In this document: positions 26,305 through 39,100 of the stretch, in pieces | Position numbering within the stretch: position 1 is the first letter of the stretch | How the letters are laid out: every line of letters starts with the position of its first letter | NCBI GenBank assembly: GCA_019914995.1 | Contig: CM034135.1 | Location: forward strand, 3,784,501-3,848,500 | DNA length: 64,000 bases | Direction: 5' to 3' | Source: Acanthochlamys bracteata | Taxonomy: Eukaryota; Streptophyta; Magnoliopsida; Pandanales; Velloziaceae | Position numbers and translations under genes: made by a program | The notes under the pieces: model-generated | Told to the model about the DNA's origin: nothing | The model's input: only the letters and a program-made list of their open reading frames with translations | Database searches by the model: none

Positions 26305-26769
26305 TTATAATAATAATACTAAAGAAGTTAAATGTAAGAACAACAAAACAATAATAAAGTATTTTTGAGCTGAAAAGTGAGTTATTATAATTTGAATAAC
26401 CGAAAATGAGTTATTCTGAATAATGATGTGGTAAGTTGATTTAATTTTTACTTTAAAAAAAAACGAGCTTTATTGATTTATTAAATATTGTTATACATTA
26501 ACTATGTTGGAGGAAAAAAAATTTTGTTTCATATGATTCCAAAAGGGCCACTGTCAAATGTTTTTAACCAGAAATTAGAAATAATTTTCTAAAATGCTCT
26601 GCGTCGTAGCACCTCATATTTCAAACTTTGCTATTCCAATACATCACAAAATCCAAGATGACTAACAAAGTGAACCATTTTGATGTAACGACGCATTAGA
26701 ATTTTACTTTAGAAATAATATACACAACTGTGCTTGAAAACAAGTTATTCTGCTTGAAACAAAAGCTTA

Positions 26770-26991
26770 GAGTGTGTTTTTTAGGTTTGAAATGAATTAT
26801 TAAAAAGTAAATTGGTCAAAAATAAATTATTTCAAATAATATTATTAAAAATGAATTTAATTTTTATATTATTTTGTAAGAAATAATAAGTTAAAGATGA
26901 CTTATTAATTTTTTGTGTGTAGTTGAACATAAATAAAAAATGACTTTTTAATAAAAAAAATTTGAGTTGTAAAGGTAAAAATAACACACTC
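26770..26991. mobile_element. Short MITE with GAGTGTGTT termini
   Basis: 222 bp with matching inverted ends GAGTGTGTT (left) and AACACACTC (right), flanked by TA (26768-26769 and 26992-26993). The AT-rich body resembles a segment at about 46440-46690, which lacks clear ends. The termini resemble those of Tourist family A at 20190, so it may be a related deletion derivative despite the different flanking bases. Confidence 0.55.
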
Positions 26992-27192
26992 TAAGAATCT
27001 AAACAGGAACTAGATACAATAATACAACTATCTTTTTTTCATTATAAAAGAAGCAGGAATCCAGCTTGTAGCAAGTACTAGATAGAAAAGTTGTGCTCAA
27101 TTCCCTGAAAACAATCTTTAATCCTACTGAAAGCAACATTCATTCCAACAAAGACTCTTTAGTATATGGTAGTTAGCTTCAGCGTATAATCA

Positions 27193-27746
27193 TAGAGGTG
27201 GCAATATAGGTTCATGGGTCGGTTCCGAATCGATCCATATAATAATCGGGTAAAAAATATTTAACTCTAACCCGACTCATTTATTTATATGGGTCAAAAT
27301 TGTCAATCTTAACCCAACCTATTTATAACCGGATCAAACTCGGATCGACTTATTTAATAATTAAATTATTAAATAAAAATTATAAATATTAATTTTTAAT
27401 AATAATATATCAAAATTATTAATTATGATGTATTTAAAAAGAAAAAATATTAATTTTGACAAATTTATAAATTAAATAAAAATTAGTTAAAATTAAGATA
27501 ACTTAAAAATATATATATATATATACAAATTAAATTCAAATTTTTTGCTTATTATTTTCTAATTTTTAAGTAATATATACTATATAAATAGTTAAACGGG
27601 TCATTTTCAGATCGACTCGAATCCGTTTAAAATTTTCGGGTCATTTTTTAGTCGACCCGAAATCGACCTAAACCCGTCTAAAGCTTAATCCGAACCTGAT
27701 CTTTTCGGGTCGAATTTTCGGATCGGGTCGATTTTTGCCACCCCTA
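27193..27746. mobile_element. Non-autonomous hAT-like element with perfect 8-bp target duplication
   Basis: 554 bp. The ends are TAGAGGTGGCAA (left) and TTGCCACCCCTA (right), an 11-of-12 inverted repeat, and the insertion is flanked by TATAATCA on both sides (27185-27192 and 27747-27754, allowing one shared base at the edge). An 8-bp duplication with TAGRGGTGGC ends identifies the hAT superfamily. Sub-terminal regions are rich in GGGTCG and CGACCC words in opposite orientation; the centre is AT-rich. There is no transposase. Related copies are at 32039-32850 and about 47930-48352. Confidence 0.8.
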
Positions 27747-29110
27747 TATAATCATTGACCCAAAAGCGAAGAAAAGAAATCATCAAAAGACTTGAAGAAT
27801 CCACCAACTTCATTTTTTCTTAAAGAAAATGATATAACTAACACAATTCCCAGTCATACAGCACATAGATTATCGAACATAATTAAAAATCAAACCTAGA
27901 TTCACTCTACCTGAGTTTATGGCTTCCTATTAGTAGTTTATCTTCTGGCTTTATTAGCGTAATGATCATTATGCACCTTTAAACACAAACATCTAAGCAA
28001 TAAGAGATGGTTAAGTTTATTAACACAACACAATGTTTACCGTAAAATAGACAGAAACTTGCATGATTCACTTGAAAAGCCAGCACCTTTTGAAAGGGCA
28101 CTAACAGGAAAAATATCAAATTATGAATTGAAAACTTTATAGGCAACCTAGAGTAAAACACAAAAACCTATATCAATGCATCAAGCACATCGATAATGTA
28201 AAAACATGCATTTGCAATTCTTCAACTAGTACATGCAGGTGCGATGCTTAAATTTCTTTGGATCAGCTCAAAATAGCACACAAGTGTTGCAACAGCAATA
28301 CCAAACATTAATGTTACTTTCAAAGTTGTAGTAATTACTAGCTTTTGGTAGTTCATCTGGTGCTTACCAATTTCTAAAGTCAAATAGGACCACAAGCACC
28401 CCATGCATAAAATTGTACTACCACATTCATATATCTCTACAAGAGAAAAGATCTACACATATCTTTCTACATAAAACAACAGTTGAAGAATCTGTTTATA
28501 CATATATGACAATAGAGTAAAATGCAGGAGAGGAAGTGAAGGGTAAGGACAATGTGCAGCTAGTGTAAGGGAACAATGCATCATTACTTCATTGGATTCA
28601 TGGCATGCTTTAAAAAGTAAAGAGATAACAAAGAACATGCACAATTTGATAAAAACAAATTAAGCTTCTTAAAGCAGAACAAGTATGAGAAGTTAGGAGT
28701 TAATGAGAAGATAACAAGAATATTAAATATAAATGAACTAAAATCTCACTTTTATTGCAAGATCCATATGAATACAGCAACGGAACAAATAATCAATATA
28801 ACTCAGGACAGGACCATAGCAAGAAGATGCTCCTCAGCGATTGAACAAAAGACGCAACATTGTAATGGCATGAGGAACTTCTCACCAAAAGAATATGTGA
28901 TCTGTTTCTGAACAAATGCTGCACCAGAATCCAACCAAACTCGCAAATTTTCCCAAAAAATTTATTAAAAAAAAAAAAAATCCGAGCAGAAGACTGTTAG
29001 CATGGGCTGTCTATTGCTTCTGTACACTATGAAACAGTTGAAGATAGACTATCCCCGCACTTGTTCCTCAGAAGAAATGGCGGAAATGAATTCCTCCCTT
29101 AAGAGCAAAA

Positions 29111-30069
29111 CTAAGCAGCATACTCGCTCTCAAGAACCGGTTGTGTGCGTCTTACTGTTGCCACAGGTGCCTGAGTATCCCCTAACCGAGCCATCTTCAA
29201 TGCCTCACCAGTTTCAGCCTGTTGTTCCATCTTCTCCAACTTCTTTGTTCGTCGAAATCTGCAACAGCATATTAAAAGTGCCACCAGCAAACTTAACCCC
29301 AGAAAACCAGCGACCACACCAACCACAATCTTCCACACTTTCGAATTCTTATTCTTCTTCACACTACCAGGTTCTGGACCCAGTCTCGGGCGAGAACTCG
29401 GTGCCAGTGAAGGAGCAAGCCCTGTTGAATTTACCACAATGGAGAAATGCCCCTGACGGAATGTCGAACAAACACTGCCAGGACTCATATCCCCAAACTC
29501 CTGCGACCCATCGAGATTAATCAACAGACACTGAGGAGTCGATCCATTGGATGGCAAAGGGTTAAGACCACCAAAATTGATCAATATGGGCAACCCTGAG
29601 GCCACAAACCTGAGCTCTGGCAACTGGGTAGCTGACAAATTCGAAGCGTTGTACACTAGAAGTCCAAGAACAGGGGCAAGATAGGTGAATCCAGGTATCG
29701 GATAATAAAATGAAGACCAATTGCCAAGGTTCTGATAGACTAATGCCAGCCGCCGGACATAGGGCTGCACAACGACACCTACCGGAATATCAAACTCCTT
29801 ATAGCTCTTAATCCCTCTATCCTTAAGGCTTCCGCTACGCAATCTCACAACTGAGACAGCAACGCCGGTGAGGTTATCAGGAAGCACGGTTCCATCGTAG
29901 ATTCTACCCGTTCGAGGCCGGCCATCGAAAGCCCGAAAAGCGTAGTCTTGTAGCAGTGAATCCAATGCCCTTGTTGAACTAGTAGTTGAATTTTGGGCCT
30001 TGTATTGGTAAGCCGAGAGATTCCAAGTAATGCAAGGAGCAGAAAGAAGCAGCGGATTGATGAATCCAT
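29111..30069 (-). CDS. DUF1191 family plasma-membrane protein, with an apparent frameshift
   Basis: Plant-specific single-pass membrane protein of unknown function. The ATG at 30069 opens a clear signal peptide (MDSSIRCFFLLLALLGISRL), but the mature protein, starting RALDSLLQDYAFRAF near 29970, is in another frame and has no ATG of its own. The shift lies between about 29965 and 30012 and equals one missing or two extra bases. The body (284 residues) has DUF1191 features: DGTVLPDNLTGVAV, several N-glycosylation sites (NLT, NAS, NLS, NGS), a Pro/Ser-rich linker, one membrane helix (VWKIVVGVVAGFLGLSLLVA) and a basic cytosolic tail ending SEYAA. No intron can bridge so short a gap. Either this allele is broken or a homopolymer miscall is present. 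Confidence 0.85.
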
Positions 30070-31415
30070 CGAAGCATGCAACCCTCCAAAAACACTAATC
30101 GACACCAAGCTTATTACGGAAGTTTTAGGGCTCAAATTTGTAGAAATCGATACAGTGGCACAAATCTCTCGGCATTTTCAGCAGAAAAGGAAGGAATCTA
30201 GCAGCATTGAACCCCAAATGTTAACGTTCCAAATAAAATCTCACCTTTTTCAACCACAGAGCTTCTTCACCAGTGAATCAATAACAGAAAAGATTTCTCG
30301 TTTCAGTAAAATCCTCAACTAATGCTGGCTCTTCAACAAATCCCAGACCAAAACGAATCCAGTGAAAACCAGATAAAATCGAAAATCGAGTTTTCAAGAA
30401 ATGTCAGCTATAAAAAAACCAAAATTCCCAAGTTCCACTCGCCGTAACTGGAATGAATCACACTCAACTCCAATTCTCTCTCACAGATCTATCTCGCTTG
30501 AAACAATCGACAAAACTAACCACAATCAGTCACTAACCTACTCTATTCGATCACAACAATCAAGAACACAGGAAAAAAGAAATCTCAGATAAAAACAATA
30601 AATCACAGAGTAGGAAGAAAAAAAATGAAATAAATAAAAAATGACAGACTTGAGTTCACGAGTCTGCGTAGCAGAATCACAACAACACTGATAAACCCCG
30701 CTGTCAAATAAATACCAAAATACCCTTTTGTTCTTTATTTTTACTTTTAGCACCTTTATCTAACGTTTAAATCCATTTTAACCCCTTTCTATTTACAGCG
30801 AAACTTCGAACAAACTTTTTCGTCTTTTAAAACATTCAAGGGACTTTATTAGAAACGTTCCAAAAGTTTGACCGTAAGACGAATTCCTCATTAATAACCC
30901 TATCGGCCTTCGAGCCCTTGATAGATGAAATATGAACCTTTTTAATTTTGATCAGACGGATACTATTACGTAAGGCATGGTCCATTTATGAATTGGCATT
31001 TATTGATGGAATTCTTTGAACGAAAAGTTAGAATTTTGTTTTTGTCGCCAGCTCATTCATTAATAAACTAAATTGTTATTGTTTTGTTTTATTATTGCAT
31101 TATGTATTTTTACAGTTTAATGTTGGAAAAGCTACTAAAACTGCATTACTAGTGATTACAAAGAAGAAATTGAAAATACTCGATTCAGTAACGTAAATTG
31201 AATAAGTTGCAGCAGCGAAAAAAAATTTTCCGAAGATTTTAAGAGATAAATGACAAAAACAAAAGAATTGAATAGAAGTAACAATTGTGTTTTGTAAGGA
31301 TGTGAAAAGATGTTTCTGTATTTACGAAAGAAGATGAGAGCGTTAATCAAATTCAATCATAGATTTGTCCAGGCTGTATATATTATGTCAGTTATGTTCT
31401 ACTTACAATTTCTAC

Positions 31416-31627
31416 CACGTGTAACATTTCTCACTACGTGGGACACGTTGCCAGGTTGTAGTGCATCGGGATAGCTGAAGTGCGTAAACTTTGCCTGTGC
31501 TGTTTGTTATTTTTTATTTATATGTTTTCAATGTTTTGTTGTACACGTGAAACGGATTTGTTTACGTGGCAGAAGCTAATTGGATATCATGTTCGCCAAA
31601 AAAGAAGCTGCCGTCATTACACGTGGG
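31416..31627. promoter_or_regulatory. Cluster of six ACGT-core boxes (G-box/ABRE type)
   Basis: Within 212 bp there are three palindromic CACGTG boxes (31416-31421, 31544-31549, 31620-31625) and three further ACGT cores: TACGTGGG at 31435-31442, ACACGTTG at 31443-31450 and ACGTGGC at 31564-31570. ACGTGGC is the canonical abscisic acid response element and CACGTG the G-box bound by bZIP and bHLH factors. The cluster is about 1.35-1.56 kb upstream of the DUF1191 start and 1.5 kb beyond the end of the coiled-coil gene, so DUF1191 is the more likely target. The motifs are visible; a regulatory function is inferred. Confidence 0.5.
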
Positions 31628-32038
31628 ATACTGCAGCTGTAGAAAACGAACACCAAACAGTTAATAGCTACTAATAATCTTCGATGTCCTTACTCGAAGC
31701 AACGATTTATCTAACGGCTGCCCTTAGCAGCATCTCTTATGAAGTGCACGGAAGGTTAAGAATTTATTTATTTACTAGAAAGTGATTTGAAAATAAATTT
31801 TTAAAAACGAATTTGTTATTGAAAAATGAATCTATGAAATTACTTTGTAAAAGTAGATATAAAAAGCTATTCTTCAAAAAATTTTAGACCGAATAATAAT
31901 AACAATTTAGCTTGGAAGAAAAGCTCAATTCCAGATGACCAACTAACAAACACACAATTCCTAATTTGCACTAACAATTGTCTGTTACAGCCTTGGCATG
32001 TAGAAAAGTAGCCGCCAATTCTATGGAGCATTATTATC

Positions 32039-32850
32039 TAGAGATGGCAATATATGATCCAATCTGAAAATTTAACCCGAAACCGATCTGTTTAATCAGA
32101 ATTAGGGTTGAAAAATTTGACCCGTATAAATATATGGGTTGGGTTAGGACTGAACGAATTTGACCCGGTTATTAAATGGGTCGACTAGGATTAATCCGAA
32201 ATTGATCCACCAATCCGAAATGTCACTTTTTGAAAGAACAATTCTTGATTTTTTCTTACTGTATAATAAAATATTGATAATAAAAATAATCGAAAATAAT
32301 TATTTATAAACTATTAATTATATTGTATTTATAATTAATTCTTTATTTTTATACTTTAGTAAAATAGTGTAAGATGAAAATTATAATATTATCGAAAGTA
32401 TTACTCTATAGGTAGTTTTAATGACGATTTTAGATTTCGTATAAAGATTTTTATAAAAATTTTGTTAAATAGATATGTTTATCAAAATTATTAATATGTA
32501 TTTATAATCATAAATTTCAGCTGTTATCATATATTTTAAGGACCGATAAAGATATTAAGGAATGCATATTTTGTCGGACATAATTATATCTCGTCAGCAA
32601 AAATATCGTGCACCTTCATTCGAACTGATCTTATAATTTCGTTGAAGCTTAAAAATATAAAATTAATAATTAATAATTTTAATTATTAAATGGGTCGATC
32701 CAAATTTGATCCGGTTATTAGTAGGTTGGGTTAGAATCGATAATTTTAATCCGTATAAATTTATAAGTTGGATTAGAATTGAACGAATTTGACCTGATTA
32801 TTAAATGGATCGACCCAAAACCGACTCACCAATCCATATTGCCACACCTA
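32039..32850. mobile_element. Non-autonomous hAT-like element, longer family member
   Basis: 812 bp. The left end TAGAGATGGCAATAT and the reverse complement of the right end TAGGTGTGGCAATAT match in 13 of 15 positions. The flanks TTATTATC (32031-32038) and TTATTACC (32851-32858) agree in 7 of 8, an 8-bp hAT-type target duplication. It shares with 27193-27746 the ends and the GGGTCG/CGACCC sub-terminal words, and it shares its right half (about 32500-32850) with 47930-48352. No transposase is present. Confidence 0.75.
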
Positions 32851-33176
32851 TTATTACCACCATACATTTGGGACCATTTTTATCAATGATGACAAAGTAA
32901 TGCAATAATCTTGGCAATTTCTCCTTCATTGATCAAAACTTATCACTGAGAGCAATGTCTTCAGGCAACAAAAGGAACTGGTTACATAGGTTCAGCAAAT
33001 GTTGGCAGCAAACTGTGCAGATATACCATTTCATATATTCGTCGGTTAAGTAACAAACGAATGATTTTAAGTTACAACAGCAATCACATTCAAGAATGTA
33101 CATATAATTTTACAAGACGAAAATACTACAAACACCTACTTGAATGGGCCAAAAAATTAAATTATAGACGCTCAAT

Positions 33177-36100
33177 TCAAGTGGAGCTAGCTGTCGAATT
33201 CTGCCGTGTCAAGCCTTCAGGTGGTGGTGATAGGGTGCTTTTCGTATCAGCAGGTTGTGTCGATAGGGTGCTTTTCGAATCAGTAGGAGCAGAATTCTTT
33301 GCGATCTTAGACGATGGTGTAGGGACAGTAGGAACGATTAAGCAGGCTTCCGGGACAACCATGGAACTGAGACATGGGGATGAAGCTACACGACTCGGGC
33401 TAAAAGATGGGGATGGAGATGCAGAAGGTGATGGTGTTCCTGGTATACTATGATGCGAAGAAGCTGGAAGAGGGAAAGGGTACACTTCGGTGACTTCCTC
33501 AATGCCCTCATCAACATAAACAACGTCTTGCATAGTGAGCTGATGGTACTCCACAATCTCTCTCAGGACGCGATTCTCTCTGGCATATATGGAGTTCTCA
33601 TGTGCCAACCTTGCTTTCTCAGCTAATAATGTCTCCAGTTGTAGACGAATCTGCAATAAATAAAAAAATTAACTGCAGTGACATCTGCAAAGAACTTGAT
33701 AAATTTGTGATGCTATTTAACAAGGACATCTTCAAACTTCCAAACAGGAAGCATTAAATTACAGAATAGCCCATAGACTATCTTACAATCTTTGGTAGTT
33801 ATCCAGCTAAGGCATTCACAAGGCAGCCGGGTTTTGGTAATCAGGAGGGGTTGTTACTGCTTATAAAGTAAAAACAACTCGATTCAGTTATACTAACTAA
33901 TGCTGACATTATATTATTATTATACATGCAATCTAATTCCTAGGATAGAAGTTCCGCACTACATCAAAACTAATATCTAGATACTACTTCAGCAGCATGG
34001 CACACCAAAAGAAACCAAACTTACAGTAGTAACTATCTATTTCACCGCAATCCTACTTCACCTCCTTCACCTCTTTACTAGTCTAGTTAAAATAGTCCAG
34101 CAGTGCCATTTCACCTAAAAAGGTCAAGTTTTAGTAATACAACATGCATTTACTCAAGTTGTAGTAATCTAGGTTCCATTGGCTAACTTGTAGCCTATCA
34201 AGTAGAAATGAAGACTATTGGGCATCTAGGATTTCTAATAAGGAAGGTACTCATGCGGTTTGACTATGAATGTAAAGTTATATGGTTCCATCATGAATAC
34301 ACTCAAAAAATAGATTAAAATAATATCTTTCCATCGCATAAGTAATACAACATGTAATGCCACAACTGATGCTTTGACCAAACAATCATGACCCTTCCGG
34401 AGTTGGGCTGCTTCCCTATTGATAGGAAGTTCATATACATATACAAACTTTTTATTGACATTATTGGTCATGACCAAGAGGACTTGAGTTTAATATTAAC
34501 CTATTTGCAACAATACGCATTCCCAGACGAGCACAAAGGTATATGTACTTATGATGGCGTAGAACAAATAAAGAAGAAGATAGAAAAGTAGACGAAACTC
34601 AAGTCGAGGTCACGAAAAAGAAAGAAAGTAGACAAACAAGAAGGACGAACACATATAACTCAACTCATATTGATTCCAAAACTACTCCAAATATAAACAA
34701 CAAGTCTATATATAGACTTTCAACGAATAGACGCCTGCTTCACAAGAATTCTTACTAAAGATGATTTTTAACAAATAAAACGTTCTAGCTGATACCCTTA
34801 TAACCTAAATATAACTAACAAACATTTTCCTTTCCCATCACATGCCAAATTGAGCAAATTGAGCAGTGTGCCAAATCCAATACCTTGACCAGATACCAAA
34901 ACTAGCGTGTAAATGCTGCTCACAAGAAAATACTACACCTTCTAGATGTATTTTAATAAATTGTAAGCTTAATGACTCCTAAATTGCTAATTAACCTGAT
35001 GGAATCTGCAACTTGATAATTTATCTGAAAAAAATCAGGTTCAGATAATGACAAATCCAGATAATCATTTACCTCATCAATTGCTTGTCATTAGAGACCA
35101 AACTCTGTACTTATCGCATATGGAAACTTAGAAGAAAACGCCTAGTTACAGCAAAAACTGCCTATGAAAGTGCAAAACAAGCATTATCTCATAGTGCACT
35201 TTTCTGTGCAAGCTATTGAAAGAATAAACACATATTCTCCAATTAACCTCATGAAAACGATTTTCAGAAACATATAGACAATAAACATTGGCTTACCAGA
35301 TCATCATCTTCTGGGTTATCACCCTTATCACGACTCTCCCTTAAGAGTTTATTTTCCTCTTCTAACTGTGTACAACGCTCCTTTGCAAAAGCCAGATCAG
35401 CTTTCACTGTTTTCAGTTCACGAATAAGAAGCTTTGCTTTAGCGGCCATTGCATTTGCCACCTGCAAATATAAAACATCAGGCTGTTTTCTATTCTACCA
35501 ACACATGACGAAACTCCAGAAACCACTATATTTAAATGGCCTTGAAAAAGTTGTGTCGACCACTACATTAAAATTTGCTGGGAAAATAGGTAAAATTTCT
35601 TTCTTCATTAAGTCTAATGATCCATTAGGGGACCATGTACCAGATGTATTGTGCTTGCATGTCATCAAGCGCAATAAAACAAGTTAGAAACATCATGCAG
35701 ATTAATATTATCAAAACAGTATGGTGAAAAGTTATCATTCCTATACAGTTCGCCATTTATATAATCCAGTGATACACATCTGCCACCTTACATCGCGAGA
35801 AGCCTTCAGTTGCATTTCATGTTCGCTCTGAATTTGTGCAAGATCTACAGTCTGACTCTGGATATTGGTACCAGGTCCTTTTCTCCTTATTTGCAACTTG
35901 CGTGTCTCTTGAATGATGTCTGCTGTCCTGTGCTCCACATTTTTAAGACCCTCCTGCATAAATCAGAAAGCTTTTGAATGGTTCAAGAAAAAGTAACAAA
36001 CACATTTGAAAATAGGAGGTCCACGAGAAAGCTATTGAATATCACCAGGTACAGAGTAGAAGACAAGAAAACTGTGGAATTTGATTTGAGAAAGTAAGAG

Positions 36101-39100
36101 ATTTATCTAGGTAGATACTAAGCTCCATGACTGAGGTAACAGGAAAATAGAAACAAGACTCCAGAAAACCAAATGTAACTAGATAGCCATCACAAGACTT
36201 ACTTCAAAAGCATTCTTGATTGTGCCACCAATGTCCTTAAGGGAAGTAGCAAAGGCTTCTGAGCCTTTCTGAAATGTAGCATTGTCGGTCTTCCTGTAGC
36301 TGTCAGGTGATCTATAAGGCTGATGATGCTGCAAGTAAGGAAACTAAAAATGCTCATCCAAAATCAAAAAGGGATGTCAAGGCTATGAATCTTCTACAGT
36401 CAAGTGCTTTAGAATGGTAGGCGAGTCTTAATTGCCCGATAAGTGATAAACAAGTTAATCTCCCTACATAATGCAATCTTTCTTTAATATTTCACTATCC
36501 GGAAATAAATGAACTCATAGTCTATCACATAGACGACTAAATTACAGTTGATAGTTTCTTTTTTTCATTTTGTAGATGGCTATAATAAAGGCAAAACAAT
36601 AATTAAGATTATTATTCTTAACAATCTAGTATTCAAATGATTGTTGAATGGGAATAAACAGGGAGGGATAATTCCTTCATGAAGAACAAACTATGATAAA
36701 ACGTACAAACAAAGAGCTTGCCGTTGTCGTCCTACCTGATTATTTGTTGAACTATCCAAAAAAAGATCCTGGCTCCTTCTGAAATTGTCAAATCGCTGGC
36801 CATCAAATTGCTTTGCTTCATTATCATCATCAAGCATTGCCTTTGCTTTTCTTGCTAGAACCCCCCAGAATCCATATTTTGATTCATTTAAACTTTTCAG
36901 TGAAGTGTACTCATAGGCAGAAGCTTCCTGAATTCAGAAAGTATTGATCAAATGACCATGAAGAAATAAAACATGTGAACATACTCTAACAAAAGATATA
37001 CAACATTAATAAGGGGCCATGCATAAAGTTGTGCTTGTCTTGTCAGAGGAAATTGAATGGCATATCCAGTTCTGTCCCATTTTCACTTTTCAAATGATGA
37101 GTCTGAAGTTGATAGGTATAGGCTCTTCTATAGAAAAATAACTAAAGCATGAAGACAAGATTTAACAACTATGAGCAATGCGTTCTTATAAAGTGCCTTT
37201 TTCACGTTGAACACATACTGGACGACACATTTCATTGAGCATTTATCCAGCAGACCAACCTATATGTATCCAATACTTGATCCAAGTACCGCCATCAGAC
37301 ACTGGAAAAGCGCTTTATACCCATGTGTTAGACTCTTCAGAACACCTAGTAAGAGACCAATTATTGAAGCATGTTATTTACTGGCTGAAATTGCTTTAAA
37401 GATAGAATGTCTATGTTTTTATTTTATTCTTTAATGATAAATGGTGCCTATACTAATCTATATCTCGACAAAATTTTAGATTGATTTATATCAAGTGACC
37501 CTAACTAATGCCTTAAAAGCAGATTAAAATTAGTAAACCCATTCAACCATATCTTATGCTATATATGAATATATTTTATTATGCATATATTCCACTGCGA
37601 ATGCTTATGTATACACAATATTACACTGCCATGCCCTATCCATGTCCTCTCCTAAAATTTTCCAGCATCACCATGCTGATATGTTTACCTCATGTCCTTT
37701 CAAGGTACATGAATCCAGTTTTCATAGTTAAGCAACATTCATTGCCATTATAGAACTTTATACACCATAAAACCTGCTTTGTAGAAACATCAGTTTTGGA
37801 TTATGTTCCAGTCTATTTGCAAACATCTTACAAGAGAAAGGATCATAGCATATAAACATCATCTTGCCTTATGGAAGCAACAAAAATATAATGTAACAAG
37901 TTGTTCGAAAATATGTTTCAACCTAGAAATCAAACAAAACGAACACCCTAAGAAGCATCGATAATAATTTTTATTTTATATAGTGATTACGGCATTGAAA
38001 CTTGTATTATCACTCTTGCTTCTCTTTCACTTAGAGTCAATGCCAAAAGGTTCTGACTTAGAACTCCAGTTAGGTGTCCATATAGTTTAGTATTCACTTA
38101 CATGAGAGGAACTGTGTACAGTTTTTTTATTGCAAGTATGACTCTAATTCCTTCCGATGACATACATGGAGGATTCGCAGTTCCTTTAATATGTTGAGTA
38201 TCATATGCCCTTTCTCCTTGTATATAACCACCCCAAAAGCTTGAAACGACCACAGTATCGTCTTCTTGCTAGTGCATATGGTTTACCAAGGCTCTACTAA
38301 GTCATATAACATTCATTTATGTCCAAACTATGCTTCTAACCAACTATTGGTACAAGGGAAAAACTTGGTGATTTTGCAAATCTCCTCAAGTATAACAAAA
38401 TATGAAACCCAACAACGAATATTTCAAGCCACACTGTTCAACCCAGCAAGATTAGTATATAACGTCTCTACAACCTCTTGACCTACCTTTTGATTCCAAT
38501 CTCACCAAGACAACAATAAGTAAATCTTCTCCCCCTTGAACTAGGAAGTAACGTGACCATCACTAATTCTTCTTAGAACTTCCAAGAATGGAAAGACATG
38601 AATTTGGAACCAACCATCTGAAATAAAATTCATATGGATCATGTTCCAAATTTCTGATGCATAAGGAATACGTAGTTTCTCTCAATGAGAAAAATGAAAA
38701 AAGAACAATGCCAGCATGAGAAGGTAATTGTAAGGTGCACCTTGCTAGACAGTCCATTTAATCAGTCACAAATGAATTAGTAATCACTATCAAGTTTCAA
38801 GTCAACCTGTGCCGGTTCTAACACCAATCAACCACATACTATTCACAAAATCATTAATGTAGACACCAGAAAGAATATATAAACATCCTCCCGAATAATT
38901 GTGAAAATTGTGAAAAACAACCACATGCATCGATCCCACACAACGCAATACCCCACAAAATTGTGAAAATGGAGCTCCAACTCAATCCCAGTATAGCCAA
39001 ATGCAACATAAGTTAAACGCAACAGCTTACTATAACTTCCTCGCCCCAAAATGCAGACTATAAAGTTATGTCACAATCAATATCAATATAGTCATTTAAA

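Larger units (their letters stand above)
25732..29110. other. Repeat-rich spacer and DUF1191 3' flank
   Basis: The stretch holds three elements with clear ends (26010-26304, 26770-26991 and 27193-27746, listed separately) and about 1.3 kb (27750-29110) that ends in the 3' UTR of the minus-strand DUF1191 gene. No other gene is recognised. Confidence 0.55.
30070..33176. other. Spacer upstream of DUF1191 with ACGT cluster and hAT-like element
   Basis: The first 700 bp are the likely promoter and 5' UTR of the minus-strand DUF1191 gene. The ACGT cluster (31416-31627) and the hAT-like element (32039-32850) are listed separately. From about 32870 to 33176 lies the 3' UTR of the coiled-coil gene. 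No other gene is recognised. Confidence 0.55.

Noticed and set aside
29002-29520. 172-codon open frame on the plus strand
   Set aside because: It is antisense to the DUF1191 coding region, whose product shows clear family features; the plus-strand product has none.
33061-33453. 130-codon open frame on the plus strand
   Set aside because: It is the mirror of the last exon of the minus-strand coiled-coil gene and has no recognisable domain.
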